This document shows positions 16,890 through 27,526 of a stretch of DNA of 64,000 nt, one piece after another (the first letter of the stretch is position 1; every line of letters starts with the position of its first letter). This stretch comes from Actinorugispora endophytica. GTDB lineage: Bacteria; Actinomycetota; Actinomycetes; Streptosporangiales; Streptosporangiaceae. The stretch covers positions 1 to 64,000 of the forward strand of contig NZ_SNYN01000015.1 of the NCBI RefSeq assembly GCF_004363075.1. Direction: 5' to 3'. Position numbers and translations under genes: made by a program. The notes beneath the pieces were generated by a model that was given only the letters and a program-made list of their open reading frames with translations, ran no database searches and was not told the origin of the DNA.

Positions 16890-18191
16890 TCACCTCCCCA
16901 GCACGCGGTCCAGGTAGGCGTTGGCGAAGAGCCGCCGGGGGTCGACCCGCTCGCGCACCGCCAGCGCGTCGCCCAGGCGGGGGTACACCGTCTCCAGGTA
17001 CGCCAGGTCCCGGGTGTGCAGCTTGCCCCAGTGCGGACGCCCGGCCACGTTCGTGAAGACCGCCTCCAGGTCCGCGAAGTACGCCTCGTGCGGGGTCCCC
17101 CGGTACACGTGCACGGCGACGTAGGCGGTCTCGCGACCGTAGGCGGTGGACAGCCACAGGTCGTCGGCGGGCGCGAAGCGCACCTCGATGGGGAAGCTGA
17201 CGCGGTGCTCCCCCCGGTCGAACACCGCCCGGACCTCCCGCAGAACGTCGGCCAGGTGCTCGGCCGGGACGGCGTACTCCATCTCCACGAACCGGACCCG
17301 GCGCGGGCTGGCGAACACCGAGTGCGAGGCGTCCACGTACTCGCGCGCGGACAGCGCCCGCGCGGACACCTGGTTGATCGCGGGGATCGCGCGGGGGAAG
17401 CGCAGCCCTATCCGGTTGACGGCCTCGAACACCGTGTTGGACAGGAACTCGTCGTCCAGCCACGCCCGGAAGGCCGACAGCGGCCGGGCCGGGCCGGGGG
17501 TCCGGTTGTTGCGCTTGGTGTTGGTCGAACCGGTGTGCGGGAACCAGAAGAACTCGAAGTGCTCGTTCTCGGCGCGCAGTTCGGGAAGCCGTTCCAGGAC
17601 CTCGGCCAGCGGCATCGGCTCCTCGCGCGCGTGCAGCAGGAACGCGGGTTCGATCGCCATGGTCAGCGCGCTCACCACCCCGAACGCGCCCAGGCCCAGG
17701 CGGGCGGCCTGGAACAGGTCGCCTTCGGTGTCGGCCGAGCAGTCGACGACGGAGCCGTCCGCCAGGACGATCTCCAGGCCCAGGATCTGTGCGGCGATGC
17801 CCGCCGAGCCGCGTCCCGTCCCGTGCGTGCCGGTCTGGGTGGCGCCCGCCAGCGTCTGCACCGCGATGTCGCCCATGTTGGTCAGGGCGGCGCCGCGCGC
17901 GGCGAGCGCGTCGTTGAGGTCGCACAGCCGCGCCCCGGCCTCGACGGTCGCGGTCCCCGCGTCGAGGTCGATCGAGCGCACCGACGCCAGCGCGGTCGGC
18001 GACAGCATCAGGCCGTCGGTCACGGCGATGTCGGTGAAGGAGTGGCCCGATCCCACCATCCGCACCCGCAGCCCGTCCCCGGCGGCCGCGCGCACCGCCG
18101 CGACCACGCCGGCGGTGTCGGCGGGGGCGCCCACCCGGCGGGGTTCGCTCCGATAGGTACCCGACCATGTGTTCCACGTCACACTCGTCAT
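16890..18191 (-). CDS. FAD-linked sugar-1,4-lactone oxidase (ALO type)
   Basis: 433 aa. The N-terminal FAD-binding type-4 domain contains VRMVGSGHSFTDIAVTDG (the His of GSGHS is the usual covalent FAD attachment site in this family) and GDIAVQTLAGATQTGTHGTG. The C-terminal half is a D-arabinono-1,4-lactone oxidase domain with GRPHWGKLHTRD and DPRRLFANAYLDRVLG. The enzyme oxidises an aldonolactone, passing electrons to oxygen or another acceptor; the exact sugar cannot be told. Start at 18191 gives the normal family N-terminus. It is divergent from the ferrochelatase gene. Confidence 0.9.
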   Translation of the reverse strand: MTSVTWNTWSGTYRSEPRRVGAPADTAGVVAAVRAAAGDGLRVRMVGSGHSFTDIAVTDGLMLSPTALASVRSIDLDAGTATVEAGARLCDLNDALAARGAALTNMGDIAVQTLAGATQTGTHGTGRGSAGIAAQILGLEIVLADGSVVDCSADTEGDLFQAARLGLGAFGVVSALTMAIEPAFLLHAREEPMPLAEVLERLPELRAENEHFEFFWFPHTGSTNTKRNNRTPGPARPLSAFRAWLDDEFLSNTVFEAVNRIGLRFPRAIPAINQVSARALSAREYVDASHSVFASPRRVRFVEMEYAVPAEHLADVLREVRAVFDRGEHRVSFPIEVRFAPADDLWLSTAYGRETAYVAVHVYRGTPHEAYFADLEAVFTNVAGRPHWGKLHTRDLAYLETVYPRLGDALAVRERVDPRRLFANAYLDRVLGR

Positions 18192-18362
18192 GCAATGGCA
18201 CGGTACACAGTGGAGGCCCGAGAGGTAACCCGTCGGTAATGGGCTTTTCGCCGGCCCCCGCGGCGGGCGGCCGGGCCGCCTCCGCGCCGGGCCCCCGGCG
18301 TGGAGCGGGGCGCAGTCCGGGGGTCGCGCGTGACCTCCGCGAACAGCTGGTTTGATGGGGCC

Positions 18363-19394
18363 ATGAGGCCCTACGACGCTTTCCTTCTTCTCTCCTTCGG
18401 AGGACCGGAGAAATCCGACGACGTCATCCCGTTCCTGGAGAACGTGACCCGCGGGCGCGGGATCCCCCGGGAACGGCTGGCCGAGGTCGGCGAGCACTAC
18501 TTCCTGTTCGACGGAGTCAGCCCGATCAACCAGCAGTGCCGGGACCTGGTCGAGGCGGTCCGGGCCGACTTCGACGCGAACGGGGTCGACCTGCCCGTCT
18601 ACTGGGGCAACCGCAACTGGGACCCCTACCTCGGGGACACGGTCGCGGCCATGGCCCGGGACGGCGTGCGCCGCGTCGTGGCGCTGGCGACCTCCGCCTA
18701 CAGCAACTACTCGAGCCACCGGCAGTACCTGGAGGACATCGAGCGGGCCCGCGCCGCGGTCCCGGGGGCGCCCGAGATCGACCTGATCCGGCCCTACTAC
18801 GACCACCCCGGGTTCGTCGACTCCTTCACCGGGCACACCCTCGACGCCCTGGCCCGGCTGCCCGCCGAGCTGCGCGAGGACGCGCACCTGCTCTACTCCG
18901 CGCACTCCATCCCCGAGGCGATGGCCAGGGCCTCGGGCGACCCGCGCCGCGACTACGGTCCGGTGGGCGCGTACGAGGCGCAGCTGGCGGAGGTGGCGCG
19001 GCTGGTCACCGAGCGCGTGGGCGGCGGCCACCGCTACGACCTCGTCTACCAGAGCCGCAGCGGCCCGCCCACCCAGCCGTGGCTGGAGCCCGACATCAAC
19101 GACCGCCTCGCCGAGCTGGCCGACGAGGGCGTCCGGGCCGTCGTCGTGGTCCCCTACGGCTTCGTCTCCGACCACATGGAGGTCAAGTACGACCTCGACG
19201 TGGAGGCGCTGGAGACCGCCCGGAAGCTCGGTGTCCGGCTGGAGCGGGCATCGGCCCCGGGCACGCACCCCGCGTTCGTGGCGATGGTCCGCGATCTTGT
19301 CACCGAGCGCGCCGAGGGCCGCGAGCCCAGGGGTCTGGGCGCGATCGAGCGCTCCTGCCACGACGCCCCGGAGGACTGCTGCAGACCGCGCTGA
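18363..19394 (+). CDS. hemH: (Copro)porphyrin ferrochelatase
   Basis: 343 aa. The start MRPYDAFLLLSFGGPEKSDD is the family N-terminus. The active-site segment LLYSAHSIPEAMA places the metal-binding His at residue 181, and WLEPDINDRLAELADEGVRAV is the conserved C-terminal block. Inserts Fe(II) into coproporphyrin III or protoporphyrin IX; actinobacteria generally use the coproporphyrin route (CpfC), so that substrate is the more likely. The C-terminal tail SCHDAPEDCC holds three Cys residues, compatible with the 2Fe-2S cluster described in some actinobacterial ferrochelatases; whether all ligands are present is uncertain. No other haem gene is adjacent. Confidence 0.94.
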   Translation: MRPYDAFLLLSFGGPEKSDDVIPFLENVTRGRGIPRERLAEVGEHYFLFDGVSPINQQCRDLVEAVRADFDANGVDLPVYWGNRNWDPYLGDTVAAMARDGVRRVVALATSAYSNYSSHRQYLEDIERARAAVPGAPEIDLIRPYYDHPGFVDSFTGHTLDALARLPAELREDAHLLYSAHSIPEAMARASGDPRRDYGPVGAYEAQLAEVARLVTERVGGGHRYDLVYQSRSGPPTQPWLEPDINDRLAELADEGVRAVVVVPYGFVSDHMEVKYDLDVEALETARKLGVRLERASAPGTHPAFVAMVRDLVTERAEGREPRGLGAIERSCHDAPEDCCRPR

Positions 19395-19427
19395 CGCCCC
19401 GCGTCCGGGAACCGCCGCGGGCCGGGG

Positions 19428-20642
19428 TCAGGAGACCGGGACGGCGGCCCCCTCGGCCTCCGAGGGGGCCAGGAACTCCGCCCAGCCCTGCTCGGGCCGC
19501 TGACCCACGCCCAGGGTCGCCAGCCGCTCCACGACGGCGGGGTCCTGGGCGTTGATCCAGTCGGTGAACTGGCGGAAGGAGACCATCCGCACGTCCCGCT
19601 CGCCGCCGACCCCGTCCATGAACCGCTCGACGGCGTCCATGTAGATCCCGCCGTTCCACCGCTCGAAGTGGTTTCCCACGAACAGCGGCGCGCGGTTGCC
19701 GCTGTAGGAGCGCTCGAAGCCCGCCAGGTAGGTGCCCAGCGCCTGCCCGCCCCACGCGCGGTGCCTGCTCTTGTCCTTCGTGCTGGTCTCGGACTGGTTG
19801 AACATGATGTTGTAGTCCATCGAGAGCACCTCGAACCCGCTGCCGGGCATGGGGATCGACTGCAGCGGGAAGTCCCAGAGCCCGCCCCTGCGCCGCGGCC
19901 AGACCTGCAGGCCGCCCGGGGAGCTCGCGTCGTACTTCCAGCCCAGCTTCGCCGCGGTGGGCAGCAGGTTGTCCTGGCCGAGCAGGCACGGGGTGCGCGC
20001 CCCGACCAGTTCCCTGCGGTAGTCGAAGGGCAGCGGCGGCAGGTCGGTGAAGCCGGTGTTGGTCTTCCAGTTCATCACGAACCGTACGGCCTGCTCGATC
20101 TCGGACGCCCAGTCCGCCGCGCCCCACAGCCGAACGCCCCGGGGGCCGCAGAAGTGCCCGTTGAAGTGGGTGCCGATCTCGTGCCCGGCGCGCCAGGCGA
20201 GGTCGATGTGCCGGATGGTCCGGTGCACCGACTCCTCGCTCAGGTAGGCGATGTCGGAGGCCCCCACGGGGTGGCCGGGCGGGCGGTAGAGGTTCTTCCG
20301 GTGCTCGGGCAGGAAGTACAGGCCGCTGAGGAAGAACGTCATCCACGCGCCGTTGCGCCGGGCGACCTCCAGGAACCGGGCGAACAGCCCGTCGCTCAGC
20401 TCGCCCGCCCCGTCCCAGGAGATGATCACGAACTGCGGCGGGGCCTTGGTGCGGTCGAGTGTGTCCACCACGGGCTGGTTCGGCTGCGGTCCCGTGTCCG
20501 ACGTGGAGCCGTCGCCGATGAGGCGGGCCTCGGGCGCGGGCCCGGGCGGGGGCTTCCCGGTCCGCGGCGCGGAGCACCCGGCGGCGCCGAGCGCGCCCAG
20601 CGCGGTCGCGGACAGGAGTGTGCGGCGCGAAATGTCTCTCAC
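19428..20642 (-). CDS. Tat/lipoprotein polysaccharide-deacetylase-like protein
   Basis: 404 aa from the GTG at 20642 (VRDISRRTLLSATALGALGA): a twin-arginine motif SRRTLL and lipobox GAAGC indicate a Tat-exported lipoprotein. An upstream ATG at 20705 would add 21 residues but would bury the signal peptide. The mature domain has VIISWDGAGE, where the catalytic Asp of the NodB fold is expected, and HEIGTHFNGHFC, matching the zinc-binding His pair. It is longer than simple NodB enzymes and resembles actinobacterial polysaccharide-deacetylase-like lipoproteins of unknown substrate. It converges with hemH. Confidence 0.82.
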   Translation of the reverse strand: MRDISRRTLLSATALGALGAAGCSAPRTGKPPPGPAPEARLIGDGSTSDTGPQPNQPVVDTLDRTKAPPQFVIISWDGAGELSDGLFARFLEVARRNGAWMTFFLSGLYFLPEHRKNLYRPPGHPVGASDIAYLSEESVHRTIRHIDLAWRAGHEIGTHFNGHFCGPRGVRLWGAADWASEIEQAVRFVMNWKTNTGFTDLPPLPFDYRRELVGARTPCLLGQDNLLPTAAKLGWKYDASSPGGLQVWPRRRGGLWDFPLQSIPMPGSGFEVLSMDYNIMFNQSETSTKDKSRHRAWGGQALGTYLAGFERSYSGNRAPLFVGNHFERWNGGIYMDAVERFMDGVGGERDVRMVSFRQFTDWINAQDPAVVERLATLGVGQRPEQGWAEFLAPSEAEGAAVPVS

Positions 20643-20832
20643 TTGGATCCCGGTTTCCCTGGGCGCGTGAACGCGGCGGAAGGTGACCAGGAGAAAATTT
20701 ATCACTTTAAGTAATCATTCAGCTGCGTTACGTGCTCGATTGTCCGTCTGGCGTGTCATGCGCTTACTGTGCGTCCTTGCGGGCGCCGATAGGGTCACAG
20801 ACGAGACCAACAGTCGAGAACCGGAGGGTTCT

Positions 20833-22854
<2,022 letters not shown>

Positions 22855-22883
22855 GCGGCCCCACACTCAAGGAGAAGACGATC

Positions 22884-23684
22884 ATGACAGATCCCGATCC
22901 CCGGGTCCTGCTGGACCTCGCGGTCGAGGCGGCCCGCAAGGGCGGCGCGCTGGCCGCGCGCGGCCAGGCGGGCATCTCGGTGCTCGACACCAAGTCCTCG
23001 CCCACCGACGTGGTCACCGAGATGGACCGCGCGAGCGAGGAGCTGATCCGGGGCGTCCTGCTCGGGGCCCGCCCCGGCGACGCGATCCTGGGGGAGGAGG
23101 GCGGCGAGGCCTCGGGCAGCACCGGGGTGCGCTGGCTGGTCGACCCCATCGACGGGACCGTCAACTACCTGTACGGGCGCCCCGACTGGGGCGTGAGCAT
23201 CGCCGCAGAGGTCGACGGCGTCGTCGTGGCCGGGGTCGTGGAGGTCCCGGTGCGCGGCCTGACCTACACCGCGGTGCTGGGCGGCGGGGCCTTCCGCGAC
23301 GGCGAGCCGATCGCGGCCGCGCCCCGGGTCGAGCTGGGGATGGCCCTGGTGGCGACCGGGTTCGGCTACGAGTCCCGGCGCAGGCGCAAGCAGGCCGAGG
23401 TGCTGGGCACGGTCCTGCCTCGGGTGCGCGACATCCGCCGGGTCGGTTCGGCCGCGCTGGACCTGTGCGACATCGCGGAGGGGCGCGTCAACGCCTACTA
23501 CGAGCGGGGGATGCAGCCCTGGGACTGGGCCGCGGGCGCCCTGATCGCCGCGGAGGCGGGAGTCCGGGTCGAAGGGCTGCGGGGCGGGCCGCCCAGCACC
23601 GACATGACGCTGGCGGCGGTCCCGGGCCTGTTCGAGGAGCTCCACGACCTGCTGGAGCCCCTGGGGGCCGACACCGACGGCTGA
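22884..23684 (+). CDS. Inositol-monophosphatase-family phosphatase
   Basis: 266 aa, ATG with AAGGAGAAG ribosome binding site. The metal-binding motifs are intact: GEEGG (Glu pair near residue 72), DPIDGTVNYLYG (about 92-103), and the late WDWAAGALIAAEAG. The family removes phosphate from inositol, histidinol or fructose-bisphosphate substrates in a Mg-dependent, Li-sensitive manner; the substrate cannot be assigned. It probably shares a transcript with the upstream S9 peptidase and ends at a strong terminator. Confidence 0.92.
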   Translation: MTDPDPRVLLDLAVEAARKGGALAARGQAGISVLDTKSSPTDVVTEMDRASEELIRGVLLGARPGDAILGEEGGEASGSTGVRWLVDPIDGTVNYLYGRPDWGVSIAAEVDGVVVAGVVEVPVRGLTYTAVLGGGAFRDGEPIAAAPRVELGMALVATGFGYESRRRRKQAEVLGTVLPRVRDIRRVGSAALDLCDIAEGRVNAYYERGMQPWDWAAGALIAAEAGVRVEGLRGGPPSTDMTLAAVPGLFEELHDLLEPLGADTDG

Positions 23685-23703
23685 GGCGCCTCCGACGGTG
23701 AAA

Positions 23704-23743
23704 GGGGCCGGCCCGGTGTCCCGCCGGGACCCGGGCCGGCCCC
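23704..23743. terminator. Convergent terminator hairpin
   Basis: GGGGCCGGCCCGG (23704-23716) pairs with 23731-23743, continued by GTCCC-gcc-GGGAC inside, with one bulged base. It lies 20 nt after the phosphatase stop and 19 nt beyond the stop of the small minus-strand gene, so it serves both. Confidence 0.85.
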
Positions 23744-23762
23744 TGCCCTGCCGTCTCGAACG

Positions 23763-23933
23763 CTACGCGTTGTGCGGGTCGATCCCATTGCGAGCGGCGA
23801 TGCGACGCAGGTCCTCCAGCTCCGACGCGTGCGCGTCGGCGAGGAATTCGTCTCCAGCGGCCTGAGCCGCTTGGAGCGACGTGCAGGTCTCGTTGATCCG
23901 GACCCGAATCTCCGACAGAAACTCGCCCATCAT
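23763..23933 (-). CDS. 56-aa helical hypothetical protein
   Basis: Starts MMGEFLSEIRVRINETCTSL after a GAGAGGGG ribosome binding site; ends with LRRIAARNGIDPHNA. The sequence has a heptad-like alternation of Leu/Ile/Ala and charged residues, so a two-helix hairpin or short coiled coil is likely. I do not recognise the family. It converges with the phosphatase gene and uses the same terminator. Confidence 0.7.
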   Translation of the reverse strand: MMGEFLSEIRVRINETCTSLQAAQAAGDEFLADAHASELEDLRRIAARNGIDPHNA

Positions 23934-24118
23934 CACACCCCTCTCACCACATGGTTGGCGGTTGCCGACCATACCCACGCCCGTGCACGCGCCAAACCTC
24001 CCGGTTCGAAGGTTCACCAACCGGTAACCGGTAACCGGTGACGCGGCGGACGCCGGTTCCGGCCGCGGGCGCCGGGCCCCGCCATGATTCCAGGGGCCTC
24101 GCGGAGGGCGCGGGCCGG

Positions 24119-24501
24119 GTGGCGGTAAACCGCGATCGGGGTGTCTTACCCCACAATGGTCACGAAAGAGGGGTGCTTACCTTTTTCTTATCCGTGCTGT
24201 GTCACATTCGAGATGTGCGGGGTGAACGTCGCGGTCGGCGGTTGGGGGATGCGCCGACCGCGACTCCGCGTTCTCGGGGGTTCCGGACCGACGTCCGGAC
24301 TCCGGTGAGCGAAGAGCGCGGAACTCCCCGTATCATCGAAGACGTACCGGCTCCGGCCGGGGAAGTCGCCTGATCTTCCGGTTGCGCGACACCGACCTGG
24401 TTTACCAGCACCTTAACCAGGACGTGGGAAAACAGATGACGCAGCCGGGGTTGAGCGCCGCTGCCGGTGTGTTGGGGGATGCGCCGGCAGCGGCCTTTTT
24501 T
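24119..24501 (+). promoter_or_regulatory. Structured leader of the two-component operon
   Basis: About 380 nt without a gene ahead of the response regulator. It contains hairpin 1 (GCGGTCGGCG at 24231-24240 with 24252-24261) and hairpin 2 (GCCGCTGCCGG at 24457-24467 with 24484-24494). The same 16-mer GTTGGGGGATGCGCCG occurs in both (24241-24256 and 24471-24486), forming the G-rich loop and start of the 3' arm. An additional inverted repeat CCTGGTT...AACCAGG lies at about 24399-24417. No known riboswitch consensus is recognised. Confidence 0.55.
24457..24501 (+). terminator. Intrinsic terminator or attenuator upstream of the response regulator
   Basis: An 11-bp GC stem with 16-nt loop followed directly by a run of six T residues (24496-24501), the only U-tract terminator seen in the window. 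It sits 32 nt before the GTG of the response regulator, with its ribosome binding site beyond the hairpin. It either ends a short upstream RNA or attenuates the operon. Confidence 0.7.
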
Positions 24502-24532
24502 CTGCCGCCCCGACGGAGAAACGAAGGACACA

Positions 24533-25186
24533 GTGCGCGTACTCGTGGTCGAAGACGAGCAGGTCCTCGCGGACGCGGTCGCCGTGGGCCTGCGGCGCGA
24601 GTCGATGGCCGTGGACGTCGTGTACGACGGTGACAGCGCGTTGGAGCGCACCAGCGTCAACGACTACGACGTCGTCATCCTGGACCGGGACCTGCCGGGA
24701 ACGCACGGCGACGACGTGTGCCGGTCACTGGCCTCCTCCAGCTACACCGGGCGCATCCTGATGCTCACCGCCGCGGGCGAACTCGACGACAAGGTGGCCG
24801 GGCTGACCCTGGGCGCCGACGACTACATGGCCAAGCCCTTCGCGTTCGCCGAGCTCATCGCGCGGGTGCGGGCACTGGCCCGGCGCGCGGCCCCGCCGCT
24901 GCCGCCCGTGCTGGAGCGCGGGGGCATCACGCTGGACCCGGCCAACCACACGGTCGAGCGCGACGGGCGCCCCGTCCCGCTCACGCCCAAGGAGTTCGCG
25001 GTCCTCGAGGTCCTGATGCGCGCGAACGGCACCGTGGTCAGCGCCGAGGGCCTGCTGGAGAAGGCGTGGGACGAGAACGCCGACCCGTTCACCAACGTCG
25101 TGCGGGTGACCGTCATGACCCTGCGCAAGAAACTGGGCGAGCCCCCGGTGATCCGAACCGTGCAGGGCGCGGGGTACCGCATTTGA
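24533..25186 (+). CDS. OmpR-family response regulator
   Basis: 217 aa, GTG start with GAAGGACA ribosome binding site. The receiver domain (1-118) has the acidic pocket EDE at 8-10, phospho-acceptor Asp51 in ILDRDLPG, the switch Thr in MLTAAG and Lys in MAKPFA. The C-terminal winged helix (about 125-217) has LTPKEFAVLEVLMRANG and VVRVTVMTLRKKLGEPPVIRT (recognition region in part: VRVTVMTLRKKLG). It should be phosphorylated by the kinase encoded downstream, whose start overlaps this stop. The regulated genes are unknown. Confidence 0.95.
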   Translation: MRVLVVEDEQVLADAVAVGLRRESMAVDVVYDGDSALERTSVNDYDVVILDRDLPGTHGDDVCRSLASSSYTGRILMLTAAGELDDKVAGLTLGADDYMAKPFAFAELIARVRALARRAAPPLPPVLERGGITLDPANHTVERDGRPVPLTPKEFAVLEVLMRANGTVVSAEGLLEKAWDENADPFTNVVRVTVMTLRKKLGEPPVIRTVQGAGYRI

Positions 25187-26499
25187 GTGCCGAGGGACAG
25201 GGGCGGCCCGACTTCGTCCCCGCCCAGGCCTCCACCGGCGAGGTCCCGCCCACGCCGCCCGGCGAGACCGGGACCTGGCGCCGGCTGTCCTCGCCGCTGC
25301 AGTCCGCGGCCTCCGGCGGCGGGCCGGTGTCCCGCCCCGTCAGGGCGGAGGTGCCCCAGATCACCGACAACATCAGCCTGCGGATGCGCCTCACGCTCAT
25401 CTACGGGATGCTCTTCTTCGCGGCCGGATCGCTCCTGGTCCTGCTGAACTACGTGATCCTGACCAGCGTCCTGGACAAGCCCGACTTCACGATCCAGATC
25501 GACGGCTACACCCTCGAATCCGAGATCGCGGAGGAGATCAAGGCCAGCCTGATCGACGGCATCGCCAACCAGGTCACCCGGTTCTCCATCCTGGCGCTGG
25601 TCGTGGTGGGCGTCCTGGCGGTGGGCCTCGGGTACGTGGTGGCCGGCCGGGCGCTGTCCCCGCTGCACAAGATCACCCGCATCGCGCGCAGGCTGTCCGA
25701 GCGCTCACTGCACGAGCGCATCGCGCTGAGTGGGCCCGACGACGAGATCCGCGAGCTCGCAGACACCTTCGACGCGATGCTGGAGCGCCTGGACCGCGCC
25801 TTCGACGGCCAGCGCCGCTTCGTCGCCAACGCCTCCCACGAGCTGCGCACCCCGCTGGCGATCAACCGCACCCTTCTCGAGGTCGCGCTCGCCGACCCCG
25901 AGGCGTCGGCCGACCTCAGGACCATCGGCCGCACCCTGCTGGAGACCAACTCCCGGCACGAGCGCCTCATCGACGGCCTGCTCTTCCTGGCCAAGAGCGA
26001 CCGCGAGCTGAACGTGCGCGCCGTGGTCGACCTGGGCGAGGTGTCGGCCACCGTGCTCAGCCAGCTCAGCGGCGACATCGAGAACTCGGGGCTGAGGATC
26101 CGCACCGACCTGCGCGAGGCGCCCGTCACCGGTGACCCCGTGCTGCTGGAGCGGCTCGTGGGCAACCTGGTGGAGAACGCCCTGCGGTACAACGTCGCCG
26201 GCGGCGAGATCACGGTCCGCTCCGGCGAGAACGAGGGCGCCCCCGCGGTCCAGGTGGAGAACTCCGGTCCGGTCATCCCGGTCTACGAGATCGAGGGCCT
26301 GTTCGAGCCGTTCCGTCGGGGTTCCGGCGACCGGGTGCGCTCCAAGAAGAGCGCGGGCCTGGGACTGTCCATCGTGCGCTCGGTCGTGCGCGCCCACCAG
26401 GGGGTGGTCACCGCCTGGCCGCGTGCCGGGGGCGGCCTCGTGGTGACGGTCCGCTTCCCCTCGAGCGGCCGCCGCGCCGACTCCGAGGGCGCGGTCTGA
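25183..26499 (+). CDS. Membrane sensor histidine kinase
   Basis: 438 aa from TTG 25183, which overlaps the regulator stop as TTGA; a later start is possible because the first 60 residues are low-complexity. Two membrane helices (about 70-92 and 128-153) bracket a short external loop of about 35 residues, so the sensed signal is probably in or near the membrane. HAMP (GRALSPLHKITRIARRLSER), HisKA with His219 in NASHELRTPL, and HATPase with NLVENALRYN and GLGLSIVRSVV follow. It phosphorylates the OmpR-type partner encoded upstream. Confidence 0.93.
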   Translation: MSAEGQGRPDFVPAQASTGEVPPTPPGETGTWRRLSSPLQSAASGGGPVSRPVRAEVPQITDNISLRMRLTLIYGMLFFAAGSLLVLLNYVILTSVLDKPDFTIQIDGYTLESEIAEEIKASLIDGIANQVTRFSILALVVVGVLAVGLGYVVAGRALSPLHKITRIARRLSERSLHERIALSGPDDEIRELADTFDAMLERLDRAFDGQRRFVANASHELRTPLAINRTLLEVALADPEASADLRTIGRTLLETNSRHERLIDGLLFLAKSDRELNVRAVVDLGEVSATVLSQLSGDIENSGLRIRTDLREAPVTGDPVLLERLVGNLVENALRYNVAGGEITVRSGENEGAPAVQVENSGPVIPVYEIEGLFEPFRRGSGDRVRSKKSAGLGLSIVRSVVRAHQGVVTAWPRAGGGLVVTVRFPSSGRRADSEGAV

Positions 26500-26968
26500 G
26501 ACCGCTTCCGGTCGCCGGAGTGTCAGCTGTCGAGACCGACTGCGCTTTCCATCGCCTCCGTGGTATTCATACGTGTCCGGTGACACGGGCGGCCGCGGTA
26601 CGGAGTGCTCCCACGGGTGGGTATGCTCTCCCGGGCATCGTCACGGCGGGACGCGTCTCGCCGTGGACGTCCGCTCTGACCTCCTGACTTGGCGCGGGTT
26701 CCGTGCTCGGCCAGTCGGGACGCAGAGGAAACAGGTCGGAATCCGTTCGGCGTTGGGTAGCACATGGGGATGAACCGTTCGCGAAGTACACGAGTGCGCT
26801 CGCGTTCGGCCGCTCGATGCTGCCGTTCAGGTGTGACAAGCACCCGGGAGGGGTCACAGTCCACTAACGCCGTGGGAATTTTTTGATCCGAACGGGCACA
26901 AGAAACGTCTCTCAAGCGTTACACCCGCGCGACGAGGCACAGAGATCGAGGGGGATGGAGTAAGAAAG
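26500..26968. other. Long upstream region of the DUF4193 gene
   Basis: 469 bp without a credible gene. The part closest to the DUF4193 gene is AT-rich for this genome (GGGAATTTTTTGATCCGAAC at about 26874-26893), where a promoter is likely, and GAGGGGGATGGAG at 26949-26961 is the probable ribosome binding site. No strong hairpin terminator is visible after the kinase gene. Confidence 0.4.
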
Positions 26969-27268
26969 ATGGCCACCGACTACGACAGCCCGCGTAAGAC
27001 CGACGAGGACCTGGGCGAGGACAGCCTTCAGGAGCTGCAGGCGCGTCGGGTGGACAAGGGGACCAGCACCATCGACGTCGACCCCGACGACGTCGCGGAG
27101 GGCCTGGAACTGCCCGGTGCGGACCTGTCCGGCGAAGAGCTCGCCGTCCGGGTGCTGCCGCGCCAGGCCGACGAGTTCACCTGCTCGCGCTGCTTCCTGG
27201 TGCACCACCGCAGCCAGCTGGCCGAGGAGCGGAAGGGGCAGCTCGTCTGCAAGGAATGCGCCTACTAG
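26969..27268 (+). CDS. DUF4193 zinc-ribbon-like protein
   Basis: 99 aa. An acidic N-terminal half (MATDYDSPRKTDEDLGEDSL) leads to a C-terminal zinc-ribbon pattern: CSRC at about 73-76, CKEC near the end, and the conserved FLVHHRSQLA between them. This is the DUF4193 signature, widespread in actinobacteria, role unknown. Related proteins are sometimes compared with RNA-polymerase-associated factors, which is not evidenced here. It is highly expressed-looking (almost exclusively optimal codons) and has its own terminator. Confidence 0.95.
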   Translation: MATDYDSPRKTDEDLGEDSLQELQARRVDKGTSTIDVDPDDVAEGLELPGADLSGEELAVRVLPRQADEFTCSRCFLVHHRSQLAEERKGQLVCKECAY

Positions 27269-27320
27269 GCAGGCGGCGTTCCCCTTCCCCACTCCGTCTC
27301 TTCCGGCCGAAGAACGCGAC

Positions 27321-27346
27321 GCGCCCCGGCAACCGTGCCGGGGCGC
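27321..27346. terminator. Terminator hairpin after the DUF4193 gene
   Basis: Perfect 11-bp stem GCGCCCCGGCA (27321-27331) with 27336-27346 and a 4-nt loop. Confidence 0.8.
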
Positions 27347-27526
27347 ATCCGTTTCCCCGGCCCGGCACGCGCTTCCGGGACGTTCCCGCCGTCGCGGCCC
27401 CCGGGCCCCACGGGCGGCCGCCGGGGGGCGCGGGAGACGGGCCGCGCCAGGGACGGAACGGGACGGCGCACCCGTTCGTCTACCGTGTGTGCCACTACCA
27501 CCTTCGTCGCGAAGGGGAACGAGACC

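Noticed and set aside
24003-24020. GGTTCGAAGGTTCACC as the T-arm of a tRNA
   Set aside because: No acceptor stem or anticodon arm can be built around it; no tRNA was found in the window.
23763-24020. Longer 85-residue version of the small minus-strand gene
   Set aside because: Upstream residues lie beyond a good ribosome binding site and ATG pair at 23928-23933 and have poor coding bias.
24231-24494. Known riboswitch or 6C-type small RNA in the two-component leader
   Set aside because: The two hairpins are about 220 nt apart and carry G-rich rather than C-rich loops on the transcribed strand; no riboswitch consensus fits.
24382-24633. TTG-started frame MRDTDLVYQHLNQDVGKQ as a leader peptide gene
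   Set aside because: It reads straight through the terminator hairpin and U-tract and continues in the wrong frame of the response regulator gene, so the frame is probably accidental.
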